Of a stretch of 64,000 nucleotides of DNA, positions 1-10,000 are shown piece by piece (positions within the stretch are counted from its first letter, which is position 1; each line of letters begins with the position of its first letter). A program made the translations under genes and the position numbers. Source of the DNA: Filomicrobium sp. (GTDB lineage: Bacteria; Pseudomonadota; Alphaproteobacteria; Rhizobiales; Hyphomicrobiaceae); assembly GCA_017792465.1 (NCBI GenBank), contig CP051234.1, forward strand, positions 3,442,501-3,506,500, written 5' to 3'. The notes beneath the pieces are model-generated. The model searched no databases, had not been told where the DNA came from, and saw only the letters and a program-made list of their open reading frames with translations.

Positions 1-708
1 CTGATTGTGGGGTGTGGCGGTGAACGTTGTTTTGGGGCGGCGTTCATGGGCTGTGGGGCAGGAGAACCTTAGTTGTGTCTCGCAGGTGCGTCGGCCGGCT
101 TCTAAGCTCGATCCGTAACCATTTGATAACGAATAAAAATCCCCGCCCGGCAAAAGTCAGGAAAGAATATCCCTAACTGTTCCGCAGGCGACAGATGCTT
201 AATCAGTTTCGGCTTAAGACTTGTGTCGAAGGCGACGGAAGAGCCAATCGGTTCAAGTTGCAGTCCCAGGGCGGGAAGCCGCGGGCGTAATTGTGCAGCG
301 CGACGATAACATTGGTATGAGCTGAAGCAGTTACGCCTCTGTAACAATGATCAATTGTTGCTGACGGGGGCTTGCAATATCAACCATAATTCGGGCTTTT
401 TGTGCGCCGCACAACGAGCGGGAATTGAATTGCGGCGCGATGCCTCATCGATTTGAGGGCCGCGTTAGGGATTTAACGACCGCCGATCGAACCACCGAGA
501 AAGTCGGCGTGGCGCCGGCTCGATCGGGAAAAAAAGAGCCGCAGCGCTCAAGCGGGGAGCAATTCCAGCAGCGTCAGCGGCCTGGGGTAAGTCCGGTTCC
601 AAGGGGAAGAGGGCAAGCCACAGAGTTGGGATTTAACCATGCCAGCCCGTCGGTTACGGCACCGTGTTTGCACGGATTGTTTACATGCCGTAAGTATGGT
701 GGGTTGAG
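1..708. other. long leader region without a supported gene
   Basis: I find no convincing coding region in these 708 bases. The short reading frames on both strands have no recognisable motif, ribosome site or family resemblance. One small hairpin is visible at 400-414 (arms TTGTGC and GCACAA around GCC). A tail of an upstream gene ending in frame 1 at about base 72 cannot be excluded. A non-coding RNA could lie here, but I recognise none. Confidence 0.4.
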
Positions 709-1623
709 ATGTTAGTGAGTGCAAATAAGGCGATGAAAAACAACACAAATAAGTTGGCCTTGCTTGGTGGCCTTTCATACGACGGCGGTCGCGTAGGTGT
801 GCTGCTTATACACAGCCTCGGCGGCACCCCGCTGGAGTTGAAGTACATTGCGCAGGGATTTGCACGTGAAGGTTATTCTGTCGAATGCCCGATTCTGCCG
901 GGCATGACGAACGGCACGGACGTTTTGAGCCTGGCGCGTTGGCAGGACTGGTATGCCGAGGTCGAGCGGGTGTTCGACGAACTGAGCGCCAAATGCGATA
1001 CGGTTCTGGTCGGCGGTCTGTCTGCCGGTGCGATCCTATCGCTGAAGCTGGCGAAAGAGCGCCCTGAGGAAGTGGCCGGTGTTCTGGCGTTCGCGCCGAC
1101 GCTGTGGCCGAACGGCTGGGCTGTTCCGTGGACGTTCAACTTCTACCGTCTGGTTCATACGCGCTGGTTTGCACGTCTGTTCCGCTTCAATCAGCGGGCA
1201 CCTTACGGCGTCAAGGATGAGCGCATCCGCAAATTCATGAGCGACGCGTTCAAGGCCGAAAACCGCACGATTGAAGAGGTTTACGCACGTCCGGGCGTCA
1301 TGGTTCTTGAATTCTGCCGCCTTGTTCGCCACATGACTCGGCACTTGCGGGACGTGGCTGCCTCGACGTTGATCGTTCATCCGCGTGAGGACGACCAGAG
1401 CAGCTTGAAGAATGCGCTGAAGTTGCAGCACGATCTGGCCGGTCCGGTCGAAGCGATCGTTCTCGACGACAGCTATCATATGGTGACGCTTGACCGTCAG
1501 CGTGATCTCGTTCTCGATCGGGCTCTCGACTTTTCGGCACGCACCGTTGCGCGCGTTGAAGCCGGTCGCAAAACGGCTGCTCCGAAGCGCCGTTCGGCCG
1601 AAGTTGTTGAGATTTCGGGCTGA
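709..1623 (+). CDS. alpha/beta hydrolase, carboxylesterase-like
   Basis: This is a 304-residue cytoplasmic alpha/beta-hydrolase resembling Est30-type carboxylesterases and serine aminopeptidase-like lipases. The oxyanion-side motif HSLGGTP lies near residue 37. The nucleophile elbow GGLSAGA (GxSxG) lies near residue 105. A late Asp (HPREDDQS) and the His of DDSYHMV complete a plausible catalytic triad. The substrate is unknown; family members hydrolyse short-chain or acyl-glycerol esters. The ATG at 709 has only a weak ribosome site, and the ATG at 733, preceded by AAGG, is an alternative start. The gene is monocistronic and ends at a strong terminator. Confidence 0.85.
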   Translation: MLVSANKAMKNNTNKLALLGGLSYDGGRVGVLLIHSLGGTPLELKYIAQGFAREGYSVECPILPGMTNGTDVLSLARWQDWYAEVERVFDELSAKCDTVLVGGLSAGAILSLKLAKERPEEVAGVLAFAPTLWPNGWAVPWTFNFYRLVHTRWFARLFRFNQRAPYGVKDERIRKFMSDAFKAENRTIEEVYARPGVMVLEFCRLVRHMTRHLRDVAASTLIVHPREDDQSSLKNALKLQHDLAGPVEAIVLDDSYHMVTLDRQRDLVLDRALDFSARTVARVEAGRKTAAPKRRSAEVVEISG

Positions 1624-1647
1624 TAGCGTAGTGGAAATTGAATATCG

Positions 1648-1680
1648 AAAAGGCCGGGAGCGAAACTCCCGGCCTTTTTC
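1648..1680 (+). terminator. Rho-independent terminator
   Basis: A perfect hairpin (arms AGGCCGGGAG and CTCCCGGCCT, loop CGAAA) is followed by a T run. It sits 25 bp after the esterase stop. The A run on its left side could also serve the converging DUF2147 gene. Confidence 0.85.
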
Positions 1681-1728
1681 GTTTTGAATCAATGGTTCCG
1701 CGGTATGTCCCGCACCTAATTAGGAGAA

Positions 1729-2241
1729 TTAGAAGCCGGAGGCGCTTTGCGCCGTTTTGCATTTCGGCAGATCGTTAGGTGCGCGTTTCCAAGTCAGCGA
1801 CTTTCCGAATAGTTTCACGCCGGCATAGCCATAAACCGTCAAAGTATCCGGTTGCGCGAGTTTTATTTCCACATTGTAACTCTTACCGACTTTTGGATCA
1901 TATACCCAGCCGTCGCCCCAGGACCCGTCGCTCAAAGGCGCCAGATTTCCCAATACCTGAATGCCGCAAATCATGCGATCGCGCATGTTTGCTTCAGGGT
2001 TGTACTTGTCACGCAAAGGTTGGCCCTCGGCATTGGTTTCTTTTTCAAGCCAAAAGATATGGCCGCAGAGGCGCTCGCCGCAGGGCGTAATCTGGACGGC
2101 GCCGCGGCCGCTATCATCGAACCAAAGTCCTGTTTCTGGCGGGTTGGCCAAAGCCAGGGAGCCTGGAAATACTGCGCTGACAAGCACATAGCTGGAAAGT
2201 CTGGCCAGGCGCCGGAGTTTGCATTGCAGGTTCTCGGACAT
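1729..2241 (-). CDS. DUF2147 family secreted protein
   Basis: This protein matches the DUF2147 family by its pattern: GLWFDDSGRGAVQI, an internal Cys pair (TPCGERLCGHIFWL), MICGIQVLG, and a final GKSLTWKR segment. It is about 170 residues from the chosen start, which gives a signal peptide with RRLARL as the charged region and cleavage near ALA-NPP, so it should be periplasmic. The open frame runs up to an ATG at 2295. I prefer the internal ATG at 2241 because the signal peptide then starts normally, but neither start has a good ribosome site. The molecular function of this family is not established. Confidence 0.8.
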   Translation of the reverse strand: MSENLQCKLRRLARLSSYVLVSAVFPGSLALANPPETGLWFDDSGRGAVQITPCGERLCGHIFWLEKETNAEGQPLRDKYNPEANMRDRMICGIQVLGNLAPLSDGSWGDGWVYDPKVGKSYNVEIKLAQPDTLTVYGYAGVKLFGKSLTWKRAPNDLPKCKTAQSASGF

Positions 2242-2621
2242 CTGTTTGTTACTCAATCTAAAGTTTCGAAGAAATAGTCCCGACATAACCATCATATTGG
2301 CGCAAAGTCGGTCTCTATTCGCTTGCCTTTAGTTGATGGCGAGGTCAAGGAGAGCCCTCGAAAAAGGTGACTTCATAATGCCGCAGTTTCTTAAATTGTC
2401 CCAAAATAACATTATGTTGGCTTATAATTAACCTTGCCGTTCCAAGGTTGTGATACAACGCCTCATGTACTCAGGCTGTCGGTCGTGCTGTATCGCCTCA
2501 ATTCAAAGGCGGAACAGGAAGTTTCCACGGTTGCGTGACGGAATTGGAGTTTCGCAGTCCAAACGAGAATTTTCGGTTTCCGGATGGTAAGAATTCACAA
2601 CGGTGAAAAACAGGGCTGCCG
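2242..2621. promoter_or_regulatory. intergenic region between divergent genes
   Basis: This gap separates the leftward DUF2147 gene from the rightward export operon and must hold both promoters. It contains an AT-rich stretch with TATAAT at 2423-2428 and an odd palindrome AACAT-T-ATGTT at 2408-2418 just upstream of it. No -35 box with normal spacing is evident, so the promoter assignment is weak. No gene is seen. Confidence 0.35.
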
Positions 2622-3755
2622 ATGATCTTCACGCTTGCATTTCGTAACCTGTTTCACGATCGCGTCCGCCTTATGGTGACGCTGGTCGGCATCTTGTTTT
2701 CGATCGTGCTGGTTGCTGTTCAGCTTGGCCTCTATCTGGGCGCGAGCCGGATGATCACGGCCAACATCGATCACGCCGACGCCGAGTTGTGGATCATGCC
2801 GTTTGGCGCGAAGAGCTTCGAAGACGGCGGCCTTTTGATGGGCGCGCGCGAGCGTCATCAGGCATTGGCGACGCCAGGCGTCGAGCGCGTGACGCCGATT
2901 GTGGTCCGTTTCTCGGAGTGGCGCAAACCCGCAGGCGGGTCGACGCGTGTCGTCGTCATCGGTTCGGATGCCGAGGAAGGCGCGCTGCTGCCGCTTAATC
3001 TCGAAACCGGGTCGTGGGACGACATCAAAGCGCCGAGCGCGATTGCGGTCGACAAGACCTACCTCAAAGATCTGGGGGTCGAAGCAATTGGCGACACGGC
3101 GCAGATCAATGCCGGACGCGTCAAGATCACCGCGCTCACTTCAGGCGTGCGCTCGTTTACTCAATCTCCCTACGTTTACATGCCGCTGGCGCGCGGGCGT
3201 CAGCTTGTCGGTGCGGCCGGCAGCGATCTGGCGACGTTCCAGCTCGTGAAGCTTTATCCCGGTGCTGACGTTGAGAAGGTCCGTAACGATCTTTTGAACC
3301 GCCTGGAAGGCGCTGAAGTTCTGACGACTGCTGAATTCCGTCAGCGCAGCCTGCGGCAGTGGCTCTTCCGCACTGGCGCCGGTGTGGCGCTGATCGGCGG
3401 CGCGCTGCTTGGCATTCTTGTCGGTACGGTGATTGTCGCGCAGACGCTTTATTCGAGCACGAAGGATCACATCAACGAATTCGCGACATTGCGTGCTCTT
3501 GGATCTTCGTCGGGTTATATCCATAAAGTTATCTTGACGCAGGCGGGTCTGAGCGCCGTTTTTGGCTACGTGCTCGGCATGCTGCTTGCCCTTTTGGTCG
3601 TACTGGCAAGCCAGTCGACGCCATTGCCGATTGTCATGACGCCGTCGCTGGCGGCGGGCTTGTTCTCGGTGACTTTGTTTATGTGTGCGATTTCGGCGAT
3701 CTCCGCGATTGTGAAGGTCACTAAGATCGATCCAGCAACGGTGTTCAGTCGATGA
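2622..3755 (+). CDS. ABC transporter permease, DevC-like
   Basis: This 377-residue inner-membrane permease belongs to the MacB/FtsX superfamily and most resembles DevC of DevBCA exporters. It has one membrane segment at about residues 15-37, a large periplasmic domain, and three C-terminal membrane segments at about residues 250-370. Its stop overlaps the start of the ATPase gene by four bases (ATGA), which implies translational coupling. With the next two genes it forms a complete inner-membrane exporter: permease, ATPase and membrane-fusion protein. In cyanobacteria DevBCA exports glycolipids through TolC; the substrate here is unknown and no outer-membrane partner is nearby. Confidence 0.88.
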   Translation: MIFTLAFRNLFHDRVRLMVTLVGILFSIVLVAVQLGLYLGASRMITANIDHADAELWIMPFGAKSFEDGGLLMGARERHQALATPGVERVTPIVVRFSEWRKPAGGSTRVVVIGSDAEEGALLPLNLETGSWDDIKAPSAIAVDKTYLKDLGVEAIGDTAQINAGRVKITALTSGVRSFTQSPYVYMPLARGRQLVGAAGSDLATFQLVKLYPGADVEKVRNDLLNRLEGAEVLTTAEFRQRSLRQWLFRTGAGVALIGGALLGILVGTVIVAQTLYSSTKDHINEFATLRALGSSSGYIHKVILTQAGLSAVFGYVLGMLLALLVVLASQSTPLPIVMTPSLAAGLFSVTLFMCAISAISAIVKVTKIDPATVFSR

Positions 3756-4504
3756 CCCATGAAGCGGTGCTATCCGCCAAAGATATTGTCAAAGAGCTGG
3801 GACAGGGCGCTGGCAAGGTCATGGCGCTCAAGGGCGTCGATCTGAAGCTCGTGCCTGGCGAACTGACGCTGTTGATGGGGCCGTCGGGTAGCGGCAAGAC
3901 GACGTTGCTATCCATTCTTGGCTGCATCCTGCAGCCGACGTCGGGTGAACTCGTCGTCGATGGACAATCGACCGACGGGCTCGATCCGGAAGAACTGGCG
4001 GCGCTGAGGCGCGAGCACATCGGCTTCATCTTCCAGTCGTACAACTTGTTTCCGACGCTGTCGGCCCTTGAAAATGTCCGAATTGCCCTCGATGTGCGTG
4101 GGCAGAAGGGATATGAGGCGGCTAAGCGCAGCGAGGAAGTTTTGCGGCAAGTCGGTCTCGGGCACCGGCTGAGAAATTTCCCCGGCAACCTCTCTGGCGG
4201 TGAGCAACAGCGCGTCGCCGTGGCCCGGGCCATCGTCAGTTCTCCGTCGATTGTTCTGGCCGACGAGCCAACAGCAGCGCTCGACGGGGAAAACGGAAAT
4301 GCGGTGATGGAACTGCTGGCGCGGATTGCCCATGAGCAGCAGCGCAGCGTTCTGGCCGTGACGCACGATCCAAGGACCTTGCCCTATGCCGATCGTGTCG
4401 TACGCATCGAAGACGGGCTTATCGTTGGCGAAGAACGCAGGCCGGAAGGGCTTGATGCGCCAGAAATTACCGATCTCACCAAACGACGGAAAGCACATGC
4501 TTAA
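3752..4504 (+). CDS. ABC transporter ATP-binding protein, DevA-like
   Basis: This 250-residue cytoplasmic ATPase carries every expected motif: Walker A GPSGSGKT at 43-50, Q-loop FQSYNLF, signature LSGGEQQR near 147, Walker B IVLADEP near 169, and the switch His in VTHDPR. It belongs to the MacB/LolD/DevA clade that powers lipid or peptide export. It overlaps the permease gene by 4 bp and the fusion-protein gene by 8 bp, so the three are translated as one unit. Confidence 0.92.
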   Translation: MTHEAVLSAKDIVKELGQGAGKVMALKGVDLKLVPGELTLLMGPSGSGKTTLLSILGCILQPTSGELVVDGQSTDGLDPEELAALRREHIGFIFQSYNLFPTLSALENVRIALDVRGQKGYEAAKRSEEVLRQVGLGHRLRNFPGNLSGGEQQRVAVARAIVSSPSIVLADEPTAALDGENGNAVMELLARIAHEQQRSVLAVTHDPRTLPYADRVVRIEDGLIVGEERRPEGLDAPEITDLTKRRKAHA

Positions 4505-5609
4505 AATCGATAACAACATCTCGACTTTCCTCATCGCGATTACGATTGCGGGCGGGATGCTGTCGACGACGATCAAGGCTCCGAAGACTTCGGGCAATGG
4601 CGAATACTCATTCATGGGTCCGGCCAATGCTGAAGGCACTCAGGGGGCGCATCCGGTTTGGGCCGCTTCGGCAACCGGCCGCATTGAACCTGCCTCGGGC
4701 GCTGTGAGAATTTCTCCGCGAGCCGGTGGGCGTATCGAAAATGTCTACGTCAACATTGGCGATCGCGTTTCCAAAGGCGACATTCTCGTCCGCCTCGATG
4801 ACGAAGATGCACGCCAGAAGATGATTGCGGCGAAGGCGGAAGCCGAGGTGCGCAAGCTGGAGCGGGCGGACGAACAGGTCACCGGCCTTGCCGAAGACCG
4901 CCGCAAGCTTGAAGACGAAGTCGCCGACGCCCGCCGTGATGTCTTCAACGCTTGGCAGGCGCTTGACGATACGCTTGAACTCAAGCGTCAGGACAAAGCT
5001 CGTGACAGCGACGTTGTTGCCGCGCGCGATGCCATCTCCAAGTCCGAAGAGCGCCTCGACAAAGCGCAAGCCGATTTGAAGAAGCTCAACACCAATCCTG
5101 ACATGCCATTGCCGGGCCGTCTCGATACGTCCTTGACGATTGCCCGCTCGGACCTCGCATTGGCCGAAGAGGCGGTCCAGCGCGCGCGCATCCGCGCCCC
5201 GTTCGATGGCAGCGTGTTGAATGTCATGGCGCATGAAGGCGAGACAGCCGCTCCAGGCCCTCAGGCTCCGCTCATCATTTTCGGCGATCTCACCAAGATG
5301 AACGTCCGCGCCGAAGTTGAAGAGCGTGACGTCAGCAAGGTGCGCGTCGGCCAGAAGGCGGTTATCAAAGCCGATGCCTATCCGGATCGTGAATTCGAAG
5401 GCACCGTCAAGGAAATCGCCGGAGCGCTGGGCAGCCCGCGTATCGCTGTTCGCGGACCGCGCCGCCCGGACGACGTTGATGTTCTGGAAGTCGTCATCGA
5501 GCTTGATGGTACGGCACCGCTGCTGACGGGCATGCGCGTTGACGTGTTCTTTCGTCAGGAAGGCGCGCTTGCTAAGAAGCCAGCTTCGGTTGCTTCCAAG
5601 ACCAACTGA
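4497..5609 (+). CDS. HlyD-family membrane fusion protein, DevB-like
   Basis: This 370-residue periplasmic adaptor has an N-terminal membrane anchor at about residues 8-25. A split lipoyl domain follows: GRIENVYVNIGDRVSKGD on one side and RIRAPFDGSVLNVMAHEGE on the other, separated by an alpha-hairpin coiled coil. The frame is open further upstream inside the ATPase gene, but the ATG at 4497 gives the expected short cytoplasmic tail and an 8-bp overlap. It should link the DevC/DevA-like pump to an outer-membrane channel encoded elsewhere. The operon ends at the terminator just downstream. Confidence 0.88.
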   Translation: MLKIDNNISTFLIAITIAGGMLSTTIKAPKTSGNGEYSFMGPANAEGTQGAHPVWAASATGRIEPASGAVRISPRAGGRIENVYVNIGDRVSKGDILVRLDDEDARQKMIAAKAEAEVRKLERADEQVTGLAEDRRKLEDEVADARRDVFNAWQALDDTLELKRQDKARDSDVVAARDAISKSEERLDKAQADLKKLNTNPDMPLPGRLDTSLTIARSDLALAEEAVQRARIRAPFDGSVLNVMAHEGETAAPGPQAPLIIFGDLTKMNVRAEVEERDVSKVRVGQKAVIKADAYPDREFEGTVKEIAGALGSPRIAVRGPRRPDDVDVLEVVIELDGTAPLLTGMRVDVFFRQEGALAKKPASVASKTN

Positions 5610-5641
5610 TCGTTGACGCAACGCGTTCGCATTTGAAAATC

Positions 5642-5679
5642 AAAGGCCCCGGTATCGATGAGATTCCGGGGCCTTTTTG
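5642..5679 (+). terminator. Rho-independent terminator of the export operon
   Basis: Arms AGGCCCCGG and CCGGGGCCT enclose a 13-base loop and are followed by TTTTTG. It lies 32 bp after the DevB-like stop. Confidence 0.88.
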
Positions 5680-5769
5680 TTTGGGCATTGGGGAGCGTTG
5701 AAGGTCGCGTCGCCTGGCGGTAGACCACGTCGCGCGAGGCGGCCTTCAGTTGTTCAGCCGTTCAGCGGT

Positions 5770-6891
5770 TCATGCGCCCCGGGCGGCGGCGTCGATATGC
5801 TGGGCAAGCGCACTTTCGATACCGAGCCGGATGGCGAGTTCTTTCAGGAACTCTTTTTCGCCCGTCGTATCGGGGTCGATCGCAATTCGGGCCGCGGCGT
5901 AAATCTGGGCGGCCTGCTCTTTGCTCTTCACCGCGTTTGCCAAGTCTGCGGCTGAAGCTGGCGCGTTGAGTTCCTTGGCCAGAAATTCTTCAGCTCCTGC
6001 TTCCAGTTCGCCGCCGCCTTGCAGGTTGGACAAAATGCGCTGCTGCTCGTCGGCATCGATGCGGCCGTCTGCGGCGGCTGCTGCGATCATCGTGCGGACC
6101 ATCAGCATGGCATCGTCGTTGCTGACGGCGTCGGGTTCGAATCCGGAGCCGGTTGGCGGCGGGGCGATATCGCCTTCGGCCGACTGGGTGGCGCTCTCGC
6201 CGTTTTGGTAGTTCTGATAGGCCTTGTAGGCGAGGCCGCCGATGAGCGCGAGGGCTCCGAGCTTTGCTGCACTCACCGCAATCGAGCGGCCGGTCTGGGT
6301 GCCGAGGATTAATGCGCCCAGGCCACCGAGCGCGGCGCCTGTGCCAAGCTTGTTGCTGGCGATCAATTCTTTTAGTGATGCCATCAGCTCTTCGGGGGAG
6401 CGGCCTGAAAGCTGGCGGGCCAATTCGCCGAGTTTGTCGCTGGCGCCGGTTGCCTCATCGAGTTTGGAGGCACCTTCTTTGGTGCCCTGGGTGGCTTGGT
6501 TGAGGATGTCTCCGAGAATATCGGTGATGCCTTTTGAAGAGCCTGAACCGGCTGAGCCGGATGCGTCTTTTCCGCTGCCCCCAAGCTGGCCGAGGATGTC
6601 GCCAAAGCCGCCGAAACCGCCATCTTCTTTTTGAGGGGCGGCATCGCTCTTCTGGGTCTGGGCATTCCCACCGCCCAATTTTCCAAGCAGATCGCTTAAG
6701 GGATCGCCCTGCTTACCACCTGAAGTTTCCGTGCTTGCCTGGGGCAGGGCGTTGCGAAGCAGGTCGCCAAGGCCACCGGCGCCGCTGCCGAAAAGATCGC
6801 TCAATGGGTCGCCTTGTTTGCCGCCGGCAGACTGGGCGGATGGCTTCGGGCCGTTGAGAAGAGATTCCAAAATGCTTTTGGCGTCGAACAT
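5770..6891 (-). CDS. DUF533 / TerB-like protein with low-complexity N-terminus
   Basis: The C-terminal half of this 373-residue protein matches the DUF533 (YebE-type, TerB-fold) family. A hydrophobic segment (GALALIGGLAYKAYQNYQNG) is followed by an acidic helical domain beginning MLMVRTMIAAAAADGRIDADE, a typical TerB-like turn. The first 190 residues are Gly/Ser/Gln-rich, and the unit GKQGDPLSDL occurs twice (near residues 25 and 59), with related FGDILGQLGG blocks after it. The ATG has an ideal GGAGG site. The function is unknown; family members sit at the inner membrane. Confidence 0.8.
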   Translation of the reverse strand: MFDAKSILESLLNGPKPSAQSAGGKQGDPLSDLFGSGAGGLGDLLRNALPQASTETSGGKQGDPLSDLLGKLGGGNAQTQKSDAAPQKEDGGFGGFGDILGQLGGSGKDASGSAGSGSSKGITDILGDILNQATQGTKEGASKLDEATGASDKLGELARQLSGRSPEELMASLKELIASNKLGTGAALGGLGALILGTQTGRSIAVSAAKLGALALIGGLAYKAYQNYQNGESATQSAEGDIAPPPTGSGFEPDAVSNDDAMLMVRTMIAAAAADGRIDADEQQRILSNLQGGGELEAGAEEFLAKELNAPASAADLANAVKSKEQAAQIYAAARIAIDPDTTGEKEFLKELAIRLGIESALAQHIDAAARGA

Positions 6892-7008
6892 GGTGCGTCC
6901 TCCAGACGGGATAAAGGCTCTATCTAAATGAGTAAGGACTGAACCTTGCTAGGACAATAGCGCGTCTGAGAGGAAATGAGTTGCGATCAATCAGTTGGTC
7001 AGTGGCCG

Positions 7009-10000
7009 TTATTCAGCGGGAGCCGCAGATTTGGCAGGTGTGTCGGGCTGGGTGTCGGCTTCAGCGGAGCCTTCGTCAGGCTCGCCGACATAGCGCGCGA
7101 AGATCCACCAGATACCACGACCGACGTCATCCATGAGGACGTAGACGGCAGGGACGAAAAGGAGCGACAGTACGGTCGAGGAAATGAGGCCGCCGATGAC
7201 CGCGATCGCCATCGGGGCGCGGAATTCACCGCCGGAATCGAGCGCCAATGCCGAAGGCACCATGCCGCCGACCATGGCGATGGTCGTCATGATGATGGGA
7301 CGGGCGCGCTTGCGTCCGGCGTCGATGATCGACTCGTTGCGCTCCATGCCATGCTTTTGCTGCTCGATGGCGAAGTCGACGAGCATGATGGCGTTCTTGG
7401 TGACGATGCCCATTAGCATGAGGATGCCGATGACGACGGGCAGGCTGATTGGGTTGCCGGTCAACGCCAGGGCGACGATGGCGCCGCCGATCGACAGTGG
7501 CAGCGAGAACAAAATGGTGATCGGCTGCAGGAAGCTTGAGAAGAGCAAGACGAGGACGGCGTAGACCATCATCAACCCGGCGCCCATGGCGCTGGCGAAG
7601 CCTTCGAAAACCTCGACCATGATTTCGGCATCGCCGAACTGTTTGACGACAACGCCATCGGGCAGGTTCTTGGCGGCGGGGAGAGCCATGATGGCGTTGA
7701 CCGCATCGCCGAGCGGCGTGTTGCCGACGAGATCGGCGCCGAGCAGGATGCGCCGGTTGCGGTCGTAGCGGTCGATTGAGGTCGGGCCCTGGGATAGCTC
7801 GAAATCGGCAACCGCTCCGAGCGGGATCGCTTTGCCGGTGGCGCTGGTGACGGTCAGGTTTTCCAACAGGCCGAGTTCGGCACGCGCCCTATCGGGGAGC
7901 TTGACCCGGATCGGGACCTGCCGGGTGCCGACGTCGAATTTTGCGAGGTTGGCGCCGATGTCACCGATGGTGGCAATGCGGACGGCTTCGGAGATGGCTT
8001 GGGTCGAGACGCCCAGATCCGCGGCGATTGCGCTCTTGGGATAGACGCGCAATTCGGGGCGGTCGAGCTCGGCAGTCGAGACAACGTTGAGGAGCGAGGG
8101 AATGCGTTTGGCCTGGCTTGTCAGTTCGGCACCGACGCGGTTGATGGCAGCGGAATCTGTGCCGCTGACGACGAGTTGAACCTGACGCTGACCATTGTCC
8201 TGCATGAACCAGAAGCGGATATCAGGTACGTCGGCGAGTTGCAGGCCGATGTCTTCCTGGATCTTTGCCTGGGTCTTCTTGCGCTCGTCTTTGGGAATGA
8301 GCGTGATGATGAAGGTTGCCTTGCGGACTTCCGAGCCCGATCCGAGGATCGTTCCGCCGTTGACGAAGACGTTCTTGACGTTCGGGTTCTTCTTGAGCTC
8401 TTCGGCGATGTGGGCGGTCGTTGCCTTGGTTTCTTCCAGGCGGGAGCCCGGCGGCAACTCAACGGCAAGCAGCGCGCGCGCAATGTCTTCGGTGGGCAGG
8501 AAGCCGGATGGCAACAAGTAGAATGATCCGATCGAGCCGGCAAAGATCAACAGGCCGAGGCCAACCGAAGCGATGCGGTGGCGAACGGTCCAGCCGACGA
8601 GCTTCGTGTAGGAGCGGATGACGCGGCCGTCTTCGTGCGGTTCGTCGGTGCCGCGCATGAAGTAGGCGGCCAGCAACGGCGTGATGAGACGGGCGACAAG
8701 CAGCGAGAAGAAGACGGCGAATGCGACCGTCAGGCCGAATTGCTTGAAGTACTGGCCGGCAATGCCGCCCATGAAGCTGACCGGCATGAAGACGGCAATG
8801 ATGGTGACGGTGATGGCGATCACGGCGAGGCCGATTTCGTCGGCGGCTTCCAGGGCGGCACGATAAGGCGATTTTCCCATGCGCATGTGGCGGACGATGT
8901 TCTCGATCTCGACGATGGCGTCGTCGACGAGTATGCCAGTGACGATGGTGATGGCCAGCAGCGAGACCAGGTTCAACGAGAACCCGGCAGCTTGCATCGC
9001 GAAGAAGGCGGGCAGGATCGACAGCGGCAATGCAATTGCGGCGATGACGGTGGCGCGTAGATCGCGCAGAAACAGGAAGACGACGATGACGGCGAGGATT
9101 GCGCCTTCGATCAGCGTCTTCATCGTGGCTTCGTAGGTGCCGACGGTATTGTCGACGGTGTTGTCGATCCGCCTGATTTCGGCGTTGGGGAATTCCTTGC
9201 GGAGTTCGTCGATTTTTTCGGCGACCTGTTCTGCAACGCCGGCATCGCTTTCGCCTTTGCCGCGCGAGATGGCGAAGGCGACGACGGGCTCGCCATCGAC
9301 GACGGCGAAGGTGCGCGGTTCTTCCCAGGTGTCGGTGACGGTGCCTAATTCATCGAGGCGGATGTTGCGGCCGCCGGGCAGGGCAATCGATGAGGCTGCG
9401 AGATCTTCGACGCTGCGCTTGCCTGCCAAGGTCCGGATGGCTTGTTCGCGGTCGGCGATCTCGCCGCGGCCGCCGGCCAGATCGACATTGGTCGCGCGCA
9501 ATTGCGCGTTGACTTCGCCAGCCGTGATGCCGAGCGACAGCAGGCGGTCGGGGTTGAGGGTGACGTGGATTTCGCGGACGACGCCGCCGATGCGGTCGAC
9601 GGCGGAGACACCACCGACGCTCTGCAGGCGGCGCTTGATTGTGTCATCGACGAACCAGGAGAGTTCTTCGAGAGACTTTGTCGGATCGCTCACCGAATAG
9701 GTGACGATGGGCAGGCCTTCGATTTCGACGCGTTGGATGATCGGTTCGTCGATGGTGCGTGGCAGGTCGCTTCTTATCCGCGCGATGGCGTCTTTGACGT
9801 CGTTGAGCGCGCGGTCGGCATCGACTTCGAGGCGGAATTCGATTGTCGTGACCGAGAGGCCTTCGGTAATCGTGGTTGTCTGGTGCTTGACGCCGGTGAC
9901 GCCGGCAATGGCGTCTTCGATTTTCTTGCTGACCTGGGTCTCAAGTTCGGAGGGTGCCGCGCCCGACTGCGTTATCTGGACCTGAACGACGGGCACATCG

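Noticed and set aside
102-347. 81-codon frame near the window start
   Set aside because: No ribosome site, no motif and irregular composition; treated as non-coding.
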